DNA from: Botryosphaeria dothidea
Lineage: Eukaryota; Ascomycota; Dothideomycetes; Botryosphaeriales; Botryosphaeriaceae
Direction of reading: 5' to 3'
Assembly (NCBI GenBank): GCA_011503125.2
Contig: WWBZ02000040.1
Location: forward strand, 310,001 to 374,000
DNA: 64,000 nucleotides
This document shows, one piece after another, positions 55,056 to 64,000 of the stretch. The notes below the pieces were generated by a model. The model was not told the origin of the DNA. It searched no databases and saw only the letters and a list, made by a program, of their open reading frames with translations. The first letter of the stretch is position 1. Every line of letters starts with the position of its first letter. The position numbers and the translations under genes were made by a program.

Positions 55056-55259
55056 AAGTGATTGTATGTATAATATTTAATACTATTGAGGTTAAAGGCG
55101 AAACTTTTGACCTGCTGAGGACTCTGTGTCAAGAATGCAACATTAGCGAATTCGGCAATAAAGACTTTGAATATCAATTGCTGCTTCCTTTTTGTATTCA
55201 AATCTCTATTGCCAGTGGCACGTGGTAATTCTGGAGGGCATGAGCGGCAGCTGCCAGAA

Positions 55260-56394
55260 ATGCAGAACTCAGGTCCAGGACGCTTACATAAAGCATTCCT
55301 CATGTGTTCTCCACCATCAACTTCACATCCATCACCGCCAACCCATGATCTGACATCAGTTCTCGACAATATGCACAGTAAGGCCTCTGATAATGGCATG
55401 CTGGGACATGGCTTAGGTGAGGCTTCGAGCAACATTGTGCCGGGTGCAAGGAGTACGACCATCGCGCCCGACGACAAGTGGGACAAGTTTCCACGCGAGC
55501 AAGAGAACATGAAGGATCTCTGGGAGACTATATCTGCCGCTGTCACCCAAAAGGACATCGCAATACTCGAAGCCAGTGAGTTGAAGAATTTTAACTCGAT
55601 TCCGCGCAAGGAGATTGGTGTGAAAGCAAGACACTTCGTGCGTCACCTTATCAGTGAAGTGATGGCAGGCGCTGACATCTGCTACAGTCAGGACTCTGGA
55701 ATGGGATCAGAATCGAAGCCGGAACATGGCTGGTCGGCTTTCCGATGATGACGCCTGGCGACAAGACGTGGAGGGCGAGGGTAGACGTGTTGTACTACCA
55801 CCCGAATTATGGTTCTAACACTGCGTAAGTGGATAATTATGATAATTCAATACTAACATGGCTGACTGACTGCCTTACTAGATACGACATTGCGGGCCCC
55901 ATCCTGACTGTTCAGGAATATGTCCAGGAGATCAAAGATTGGACACGTAGATCATTCTTCGTGGGACGAGACGGCAAACTCATCAGAGATACCCCTGACA
56001 ACATTCCTAAAAAAAAAATGGGGTTATGAAACACGTCATTATCGATATCAACAGGTCCCAGCATACTCATAGGGATATATATCCGCTGATGCTGTCGCCG
56101 AAGCAGCGGGAGGCAGCAGAGAAGAGCAAGACAGACACATCTGGAGATACGGCGATCCGGCCCGTCGAATCTACCGTTGTATCCAGGCAAGGACTCAGAA
56201 AGAGGCGCCGACGAGCGGTTCAAGACTCTGGGGATGGAGATGAGCAACCATCCAGAGATGCAAGTGGTGGACAAAGCTCTTCGCAAGAACAACTCGAGTG
56301 CGCTCTGGATACGATCAAGAAGCTCCAGGCGCTCTTGAGGGAGCAGGGGGATGAGATTACGGAGCTCAAGCTCAGGTTGACTACCGAACAATAG
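55260..56394 (+). CDS. unrecognised multi-exon gene next to the transposon, possibly frameshifted at an A10 tract
   Basis: Exon 1 is 55260-55637 and exon 2 is 55688-55824, joined over a 50-bp intron with GTGCGT donor and GCTGAC branch. The junction gives VKARHFSGLWNGIRIEAGTW. Exon 3 starts at 55882 after a 57-bp intron (GTAAGT...CTAG) and continues YDIAGPILTVQEYV...SFFVGRDGKLIRDTP. At a run of ten A (56009-56018) the frame stops at 56027-56029. With one A fewer it would read on as WGYETRHYRYQQ, and after a possible third intron (about 56054-56103) as a Lys/Arg-rich tail ending in a coiled coil (LDTIKKLQALLREQGDEITEL) to a TAG at 56392-56394. The start is uncertain. Stopping at 56029 gives 220 residues. 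I do not recognise the family. Its left edge is only 200 bp from the transposon, so the promoter may be affected. Confidence 0.45.
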
Positions 56395-57019
56395 ATCTAG
56401 ATTGAGACTTTTCAAATTGGACAGCTGCAGGAGACGAATGGAAAGGTGTTGAGGGTAGGGACTGGGCTCTCGAGAAGTGCGATGGCGATCAGGGAATAAC
56501 TAGGTTAGTTTCAGTGGAAGGCAATGACTTCCAATTGATCAATTAGATATCAGAGGGGCAATTTGACTCTTAAGCATATGGATAAGATTCACGGGAGGTT
56601 GTTTCAAAGACGACGGCGAGGGTGGTGTCGAGCGGGGCAGGCAGGCGATTGGAGGACGGGCCGACGTCGGCGTGCAGGGGCGGCCCATCGAGGCAGGTCC
56701 AAGGGTCTCTGACCTCATGTGCGCGCGCTGCCCTCGACTTCGACTGAGTCCGCTACGCGTGTGAGACTTCGCATTCTCTGCCAGCCCTGCAGAATTCGCC
56801 GCGCACCTCCCAGCACTCTCTCCCATCCGCACCCAAGTCCAGAATGAGAGCTGCCCTGCGCGAAGTCTGAGCCTGAAGCTGCGAGCGTCGCTGCCTGGCA
56901 AGCAACTTCCTCCGAGCCGCCGCGAGCCTTGTCCAGACGCTTCCCGCCGACTGCTCCCGCGACCTCGCTGCCGCCTCTCTCTGTCGCCTCGCCATTCCCG
57001 CTGCAGCGTCCCCGCCGCC
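56395..57019. other. intergenic stretch
   Basis: GC-rich, pyrimidine-rich DNA before the phosphatase-like gene, probably its promoter and 5' leader. Minus-strand frames here (up to 195 codons) have no motif. Confidence 0.55.
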
Positions 57020-58013
57020 ATGATGACCACGACCGAGGAGGTTGCCCTCTCCGACACCAGCCGCTCCTTCAGACGCGCCAGCAACAACGAGTACGCCTTC
57101 CGCGTTCCCACCCCGCCGCGCATCATTATCCCTCCGCCCGCCGTGAACAGTCAAGAGTCATCCAACGGCATCCGCGTCGCCTCCGTCTCCACCATCGATG
57201 GCCGCGGCCCCAATCTAGATTTCCTGGCCCGCGTCAACGGTGGCGAGCTCACAACCCAGAATGCCGGCCTGGAGTGGACATACGAGAAGCGTCGCGACGC
57301 CCAGATGGTGACGCCCTACCTATTCCTGGGTACGCCCATTGCTCCCTTGCCCCATCCCGAGTGACAGTCTGACCATTATCCTAGGCCCGCACAGCGCCGC
57401 TAAGAACCGCGATTTCCTGAACAAGTCCAACATAACCATGCTCCTCGCCGTGAAGCAGGCTGGCATGCCCGTGAATGCCGCCGCGCGCATCGCCAACGAG
57501 ATGGGCATTGCCTTCCACACTGTCGACATCCGCACTCCGCAAGACCTGATTGCCTCGTTCCCTTCCGCCTCCGACCTTATCAATGCTCACCTTGCTGAGG
57601 TCAACACCCGTATACAGGCTGGTGAATGTGACCTCCAACACGGGAAGGTGCTTGTGTTTTGCGAATCTGGCAACGAGAAGTCGGCTGCTGTGGTGGTAGC
57701 GTGGATCATGGAGATGCTGCATCAGGACTTCCTCCGCGCCATGCAATTTGTCCAAGGTCAACGCTTCTGCGTCAACTTTGACGATCACCTCAAGACCGTC
57801 TTGCAATCATACGGCGATATCCTCTCCGCAAGACGCTTAGTCGCCCTCGACGCCGCCTCCCGAACATCCCAGTACTCGAATGTTCCTCAGAGCAGCTCGA
57901 AGCGTGTGCTAGCTAGAACCTACGAGGAGGATATGGAAGTGGATACAGTCAACGATGACGACATTGCGCGTTTCGAGGGACGGATCAACATCCCTTTCGA
58001 AAGTATTGACTGA
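57020..58013 (+). CDS. dual-specificity phosphatase-fold protein with altered signature (STYX-like)
   Basis: The coding sequence is join(57020..57329, 57385..58013), 312 residues. The 55-bp intron joins VTPYLFLG to PHSAAKNRDFLNKSNITMLL. That sequence, with TPYLFLGxxxxAxNxxFLxxxNIT, is the typical start of the DSP domain. The loop that should read HCxxGxxRS reads FCESGNEKS: Cys196 is kept, but the preceding His is Phe and the phosphate-binding Arg is Lys202. Loss of that Arg normally abolishes phosphate transfer, so the protein probably binds phospho-proteins without removing phosphate. The N-terminal ~80 residues are disordered. The C-terminal ~55 residues are acidic (EEDMEVDTVNDDD). It has no signal or membrane segment. 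Binding partners are unknown. Confidence 0.85.
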
Positions 58014-59056
58014 AATCATGTCAGGGATTGCACCGCTAGAGAACCTTCTCACAAGATGAAAGGAAGTGAGGAAGCACTATGCTTTCAGCCCAGCAAGTCG
58101 GCGAATTATGCTCATCAAGTCTGCTTCCCCCAGCACTGCTGGATTGGAACTTCTAGCGTTTGCATCTGCAATATTGACTAGTATGTTATTCTTGCTTACA
58201 TTATGGTATGCCCACTGACCTCGGGCCCGCCCAAAGACAGGCGTATAACAAACATCAAGGAGATCAAGAACCGGAAGATGGCATTATACCCGGTGGTGTT
58301 CTTGCTCTTCAGATTCTGGGGGGACTTTGCTTCGAACAATAGCATGAATTCGATGTTTCAAAGATCATCCTGCTCTACTTGGAAATTTTCCTTGTGATTT
58401 CTTTTGCTGCGGCTCTGCGTGTCCGGGAAGCATCCTATGTTGGCTTATTCTTGAATGGTCTTCCAGAGCTCAACACTCGTCTCCCGAGGACTCGGGCGCT
58501 TCCAGTTGGTACGAGGTGGAATGACTCTGGTGAATATACAGTCACAGGAAACGCCAATGAACACACCTAATTGAATCACCCAAAGGGCAATTGAGGTAAG
58601 CGGAGGCTGTCCCGCAGCTGCCATTTTTGACCAGCGCTAAATTCTATAACTGTCCATGTAAAAGCTAGATCACACGACAGGCGCTTGCGACGTCAGCTTC
58701 TACGTCTCGCACATTTAGTTCTACTAACTTCTATCTTCTCCGATACTCTTTTCTTCGCCACTAACCTATCTCAAAGGCCCATCAGTCCTGCGAACCACAA
58801 TCTAGGCTACAACACTGTCAACCTTTCATAAGTTTGAGGAATCCGACATACGGGCTACGGTTCGGCAACCCAAGCAGTACACTTTCTACGACACCTTAGC
58901 GGAGAGAAATTCTAGGCCAGCCTTCGAAGTCGGTTCACTTCACTTCGACAAAGTCAACCGCGCGCGAAGTCCACCACGCACTGCTACCACCCGACACGGC
59001 CGTAAAAAGTGAAGCCGACCATCATTCTGAAGCGCCCATAATTCTCAGATAGGAAG
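58014..59056. other. intergenic stretch
   Basis: 3' flank of the phosphatase-like gene and promoter of the next gene. Two short frames (58.2-58.6 kb) have no motif. I see no other feature. Confidence 0.6.
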
Positions 59057-61132
59057 ATGGCAGCGCTGAAGACTGGCATGGACTTGAGGCAGAATCATGA
59101 GCGCCGGCCAGCCCGCCGCTTTGAAGATGCACTGGAAGACATCTACATTAGACAGCCTCGAGGGCGACCAGAGCGCCGAGCGCCACCAAGGCGTCCAGCA
59201 GTCCCGCGGCCGAGGCCCTACAATCCGAATCGTCCGCCTTCAGCTTTCCCTAGCCTGCCCTTGGATGCCCCACTACCAAGTCGTGGAAGTGAGGTACGCC
59301 AGTCCGAAGGGGTTGCTGTGACTAGTCCTCAACCTGCGACGTCGAATGACAAGGGCGAGCAGGATGTCGTGGAGTCGTCGGGACCGCGGCGCGATTCGTT
59401 GATAGTGCGGCTCATGATTGACAGGGCTGCAGAGAAGTCTCCGCAGCTGTCGCTAACGGAATTGGTCGACCAAGAATCTACCATTCAGGCTGCCCGCGAG
59501 GCTGGATTCTGGTCTGTTCCGCAGAAATCGCGCGAGATTCCAGGGTTCGGCGACTACAAGACACTCCGAAAGTCTGGGATGAAACATTACGAGGCAATTG
59601 ACGAGCAGACTAATGTTCATTTAATGCTTTCTGCAATGGGAAGCGACGATGATGAGCCTGAATCTGCGCCTGAGGCAACCGCAGCTGAACAGAAGGTTCG
59701 GCATTTCTTATCAAGTTCCCTGCAACACGAATTCACTGCACTGACTATCACTTTCATATAGATCAAGTTTGCGTCTCTCAGCCCAGTCATGCGGTACACA
59801 ATCATTGCAAACATTTTCATCAATGCTCATCAGGAACGCTTTCAGAACCCGCACTTCCCTATTCAACAGTTACTCCATCTGGGCACTGATTATGTCATCA
59901 GGGCTTTGAGAGCGGTAGAGACAATGTACAACGAGGGCAAGTACCCAAAGTGTTTGTCTTCACGGGCAATGGAAGGCCATTTCGTCAAGGCGCGGCGCTT
60001 CCTCTTACAGCAAGACTGGCCGCGGCGCTTCCTGAAGGCGCCTGACCTAAGAAGTTTCAACCTAGATAGGGCGGATGTCAAACTCCTCTCTCCATACGCA
60101 CCGGCCAAAGTGAGCAGCCTTGGTTTCGCTGACCTGCAATTCTTTGGTTATAACCCGGCCATCTGGGGCAAGCGGAACAGAAGGCGGAACCTCTCAGTAG
60201 ACTCATCCACCGAGTCGCCTCCACGTCAACGGGCGAGGATTGAATCTGCATTGATTGTGGCAGGCACGATGCGGAACGCACTGCACATGGTGGAAATCGA
60301 CGGACGGCAGGAGCAGTCCGCTGCTCCAGCAGTTGTCCCCGCGCCTGACCACCAGTCTGCACCACACCTCTCCCACCCCGCGAGCATCCCGAGCCTCAGC
60401 GTCGCCGAGCTCCGCACAACAACAGCTGTCAGAAACAAACCAGCACCAGGCTCTTCGTCGTCCGCTCCTCATCCCCATCCACGTCCGAACGAGCAGACTC
60501 CAACCCAACAACACCAACACCAACACCAACGCACGATGGCGCCTCCTCCCTCCACCACCACCAACAACAGCCCCTCCAACCACCCCACGAACCAGACCTC
60601 CCCCCTCAACACCACCGACCCGGCAACCGACCGCCTCAACGCCCGCGCCTCCGCGCACTACCCGCAACCCAGGCCCACGGCCGTCAACACCGCCACCACC
60701 ACGCCCTCGCCGGCAACGACGCCCCGCCTCCTCCGCCACCTGTCCTTCCCGCGCGCCCCGCCGCCCACGCCGACGCACATCGCCCTGCCCGCCCGCGCGC
60801 ACCCGCTACAGTCAGCCCAGCGCTTCCCGGCGTCCGGCCCCACCACGGCCGCGCTGTTCGAGCTGAACTATCACCATCGGTTGCGCGCGCAGCAGGCGGC
60901 GCAGTTGGAGGGGATGAGGGGGGTGAGGCCGCAGGTGGGCGCGAGGGCGAGCTCGTCGGCATCGTCGTCGTTTGTGGAGGGGGGGTTGAGGGGTGGTGGT
61001 GGTGATGGGGAGGGGGAGTATCCGTTTGAGGGGGAGGAGGAAGGTTCTGCTCGTTGGGAGGTTGCGGGCGTGGAGGATGGTGAGGTTGAGAGGGGTGGTG
61101 GACAGGGCTGTGATGGAGAGCGGCAGGTGTGA
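59057..61132 (+). CDS. large mostly disordered protein with a conserved helical core, function unknown
   Basis: The coding sequence is join(59057..59695, 59762..61132), 669 residues. The 66-bp phase-0 intron (CACTGAC branch, ATATAG acceptor) joins EQK to IKFASLSPVMRYTI. Residues 1-115 are basic and Pro-rich. From about 120 to 340 there is a folded-looking core (GFWSVPQKSREIPGFGDYKTLRKSGMKHYEA; MRYTIIANIFINAHQERF; TDYVIRALRAVETMYNEG). The rest is low complexity with Pro/Thr/Asn runs, a His/Gln stretch (QQHQHQHQHQ) and a Gly/Glu-rich end. No signal or membrane segment. It could be a nuclear regulatory protein, but I do not recognise the core. Codon use is even in the first 400 codons and very GC-rich after that, so the extreme C-terminus is the least certain part. 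Confidence 0.65.
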
Positions 61133-62797
61133 TTTGGGGGGAGGCGTTGGTGAGGCTTGTGGGTCGATGTCCGGGGAAGGAACGTATGGGAAGAGGTTAC
61201 GTGAGCATGTTTTCCGGTTTCTGTTATGGATTGGTGTTGGACGGAAATCCGTTACCGCGTTACGACAGCCTGGGCTGCTGTGGACGGGAAGGAAAGGTTC
61301 CTTGTATGGTTTCGGAAAGGGAGATCGTGTTATTCCATGCGAATCACTTAGCGAGAGATGTTACAGCAGAAAACTTCTCTCCGGCAACAGATAGCATGCT
61401 ATTGGCTCTATCATAGACTATTTCCTTCAGAGGAATCCCAGTCAATCATGATTCTGCAAGATTACCAGAGCAGAGTGGTGAAATAGTGCCTTGTCCCTAC
61501 CTCAGCCTTCATACCGCCGCGAAGAAATATAAGCACGTGTGAAAGCTAAAAGCCATCAATGACGCTTACACCCTCCACCTCCCCACAGGACGATAACGTG
61601 ACGCCCGAACCATTCCTCTCGACCGCGGTAGACACCCCCCTCGATACAAGCGCGGAGAGTCCTCCCAAGAGACAGAGCAGCCCACGAACGTAAGACAGTA
61701 CGAATACGCGTTCAAGCGTCCACCCGGCTTCCCTGCCGATCATCCCGCAGCCGACGCCGACGCCGACAAGACAGCGAGAAGAACGATAAACAGGGTCCTC
61801 CTGCATGCGTGCATGCGGAGCTAGCTGAGCGCAGGGCGCTCGCGAATCCTTGTCATCATCCACTCCGGCGCACGTGCCAGGATGGAGACATAGCTTTTTT
61901 CGCTGAGGGCGTGTGCGGGAGGATGAGGGTACGAGCGGCGAGGCACGGGCACAGAGGGCGCGGGCGCGGGCGCACGATGGAGATGAGAGGGGGGCCTGGA
62001 AAGATCAGGATGGAATTATGTCATAGACGGCCGTGGCGAGGGAACGGGAGCGGAGATGTAGAAGGGAAAGCGCATGGAGTAAATTTGGGAGGCATAACCA
62101 CACATGTAAAGGAGAAGAGACTTAGGTAAGAAGACCGGGAGAGGCAATTAACGGCACGCGTTTCCCTCGGCCGAGCGACTTTGCGCGGAAGGAAAAGAGC
62201 GAGTGTTTTTCGGACGTGTAGCGGTCTTTGGCACAAACGAATGCCGCGGAGGATGTTCTTCAGGGCTCGCTTTGACCAACGCATGAGGTGTCAGCCGATT
62301 TCGATATGCGTCAAACGTCATTAAGGAATGGCAAGAAGCGAGGACAAGAAGTCACACCAGCGATAACAGCTGGAGATTCCATTCTTGATTATGCTGCTTC
62401 AGGCTTTCAAGGTAGAAAGGTTGCCCGACAAGAAGCGAGAGCTCTACTCTAAATTACTCTTTGCGCATCGCTTGACGCACATGACCCGCTCAACCAGTCG
62501 TAATAAAACCGATCTCATGGCCCAAGCTTCTCTGCTTCGAAGGGTCTGGGCACATCATCTTCCCAACCATATGGAATATCAACCAAGAGCTCTAATGTCA
62601 AGAATAGCTTTTTTTCGAGACGATGCTCGGGAAACGACGAATGTGAAGATATGACGGGGTAAAGATATTAGTGAGTTTGGCTCTAGGGTCGGCGAAATAT
62701 TGCAAAAAAACAAGCCGGCCGGTCAGTCGGATGTCTCCCGAGACCCGGATCAGCACCGGCCCGCTTACGAAGATGATCGTCATCATGCAGTGCCCAT
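61133..62797. other. gene-free stretch between convergent genes
   Basis: No supportable gene. Overlapping frames of 60-130 codons on both strands have no motif. Confidence 0.6.
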
Positions 62798-64000
62798 TTA
62801 GGCGCGCTTCGTGAAGGCCAGATGGCAGTCATCCTGCAATCAATTTCGTTAGCCAAAGCCCGTGGCGGTGTGCTTGCCAGGGTCATTGCGGGGAACTCAC
62901 CTGGGGGAAAATCGTCGCGAAGACCTTGATCTCCTCGCTCAGCGGTGTAACCTGGTGCTTCCAGTCCAGCTCCATCGAGGCCTTGCCAATCATGCCAATG
63001 AGGTTGTTAATCGCATACACTTGGCCAAGGCAGTAATGCGGGCCAGTGCCGAAGACAAGCCAGTTCTTCGTTTGTTTCTCGGCATCGCCAGAGATCCACC
63101 GCTCGGGCTCGAACGAGTCAGGGTTGGGATAGGCCTCGGGGTCGTGCAGCGCCATGTACGTGGTCGGAACAACCATAGCGCCTGCGCCACGTTAGATTTT
63201 ATGAGATCAGACATTATGAGGATTGACTTACCCTTGGGAATCGTGTAGTTTTCGGTAATTTTGAACGCCTTCTTCGCCAAGTAGGGAACCATGAGCACGG
63301 GAGGCCTGTAGCGGAGGACCTCCTTGACAACCGCACGGGTGTAGGTCATCTGGTCCATCAGGTCCATGGTGAAAGGCTTGGTCTTGTCGCCGTCACGAAC
63401 GCGGAGCTGCTCCTCGCGAACCTTGTCCAGAAGGTCGGGACGGTCTGCCATGATCTGGAAGAGCCAAGTGGCAGCGCTGCTGGTGGCATCCTGGGAAGCA
63501 AAGAGGAAGGTGAAAATGGTCATGGAAATCTCGAGATCTGTGAACATGCGAATGACTTGGGCGGGCTTCTCGACGTCGATGCCCTTCTCCTTCTTCTCGG
63601 CGTAGTCCTCCGATTCGTACATGGACTTGACCCAGCAGTCCATAATACAGTCAGGCTCACCACCAGCAGCCATGCGGACCTTGCTCTTGGCAGCCGCCTT
63701 GGCAAACTCATTAAGAACCATGTCGGCAGCCTTCTTGCCGCGCCAGGTGTTGGTGAACGGGATGATTATGGGAAAGTTGACAAGCTCAAGGGCCTCGGTG
63801 ATGTAGTAGTAGTCATCGGCAATCTTCTTAACGGACTCGTCCGGGATGTAGTGGCCAACGAAGGTACGGAGCGAGACGGCGGTAATGAATTCGCGGAAGT
63901 AGTGCATGAAGGGCGTCGGCTCGCCATTCTTCTTGGCGGTAATGTCCAGAGCCTTTTCGAAGTACTTCTCGTAGATCTCCTCCTGACCAGGCAGATAGAT
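62798..64000 (-). CDS. ERG5: C-22 sterol desaturase, cytochrome P450 CYP61 (3' part)
   Basis: Partial: the gene runs off the right edge, and the first ~100-130 residues are missing. Exons on the minus strand are 64000..63232 (open at the edge), 63181..62901 and 62833..62798. Introns of 50 and 67 bp have GTAAGT and GTGAGT donors, and the last exon has 12 codons ([11 protein letters not shown]). P450 landmarks: helix [14 protein letters not shown], ExxR motif in [13 protein letters not shown], and the heme loop [11 protein letters not shown] with the axial Cys. The end of exon 2 ([23 protein letters not shown]) is characteristic of fungal CYP61. Known role: introduces the C22-23 double bond of ergosterol in the endoplasmic reticulum. 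The visible part is intact and near-identical in layout to family members. Confidence 0.93.

Larger units (their letters stand above)
53722..55064 (-). mobile_element. Tc1/mariner transposon, full length but RIP-mutated
   Basis: The element is 1343 bp and is bordered by TA dinucleotides (53720-53721 and 55065-55066), the target duplication of this superfamily. Its ends are inverted repeats. A 16-bp core GACAAAAGTTCTCGCG is exact at 53731-53746 and, reversed, at 55040-55055. The outer bases also begin CA(G/A)T on both sides. The interior encodes a transposase on the minus strand. The left half is strongly AT-rich and the right half near the transposase N-terminus is not. A palindrome (GACGCG-TTTT-GACGCGTC type) lies near 55010-55030. 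The ends are complete, so it could have been moved by a transposase from another copy. Confidence 0.88.

Noticed and set aside
1..64000. CRISPR arrays, rRNA genes and secondary-metabolite core enzymes
   Set aside because: No regularly spaced direct repeats, no rRNA-like sequence, and no ketosynthase, adenylation or terpene cyclase motifs were seen.

Overview
This window comes from a filamentous ascomycete (Pezizomycotina; Dothideomycetes-like gene content, inferred). The evidence is short 50-100 bp GT-AG introns with CTGAC-type branch points, a Pth11-like receptor, a NIS1-type secreted protein, CYP61 sterol desaturase, a fungal CorA-like protein, and a Tc1/mariner element mutated in the manner of repeat-induced point mutation (RIP). 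Gene density is low, and most open frames longer than 60 codons are composition artefacts. Exon borders were placed by eye from splice signals and reading-frame continuity; no transcript or database evidence was available.

Layout. 1-9.2 kb is almost gene-free, apart from a 54-residue zinc-binding-type microprotein (2.4 kb, minus) and an intron-containing tRNA-Leu(AAG) (7.6 kb, minus). 9.2-10.8 kb holds a 2,3-dihydroxybenzoate-decarboxylase-type amidohydrolase behind a cluster of CreA-type motifs. 13.4-13.9 kb is a frame-broken SnoaL-like gene. 15.8-17.7 kb has a Pth11-like membrane protein preceded by a relic of a related first exon. 20.3-22.4 kb is a pseudokinase (minus), 23.9-25.0 kb a single-pass membrane glycoprotein, 25.7-27.3 kb a class V PLP enzyme, and 28.4-30.0 kb a GT90/CAP10 glycosyltransferase (minus). 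32.7-33.2 kb is the NIS1-like secreted protein.

33.4-47.1 kb is the most unusual part. A hydantoinase/oxoprolinase-DUF917 gene (minus) and an NCS1-family permease (plus) diverge from one promoter that carries GATA-type nitrogen-regulator motifs. Both genes are recognisable from end to end but are broken by many single-base frame errors, most of them +1 lengthening of a homopolymer. A CorA-like gene with three in-frame TAG codons follows, then an intact AroM-family gene. This looks like a nitrogen-compound (hydantoin/allantoin-type) use cluster in decay, although local assembly error must be excluded.

48.0-64.0 kb holds a 2EXR/F-box-like protein, a PPxY/poly-Asp microprotein, a complete but RIP-damaged Tc1/mariner transposon with TA target duplication, an unrecognised multi-intron gene beside it, a phosphatase-like protein with an altered signature, a large disordered protein, and the 3' part of ERG5 (CYP61), cut by the window edge. 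Genes with altered catalytic motifs (kinase, phosphatase) are intact, while genes of the putative catabolic cluster are broken.
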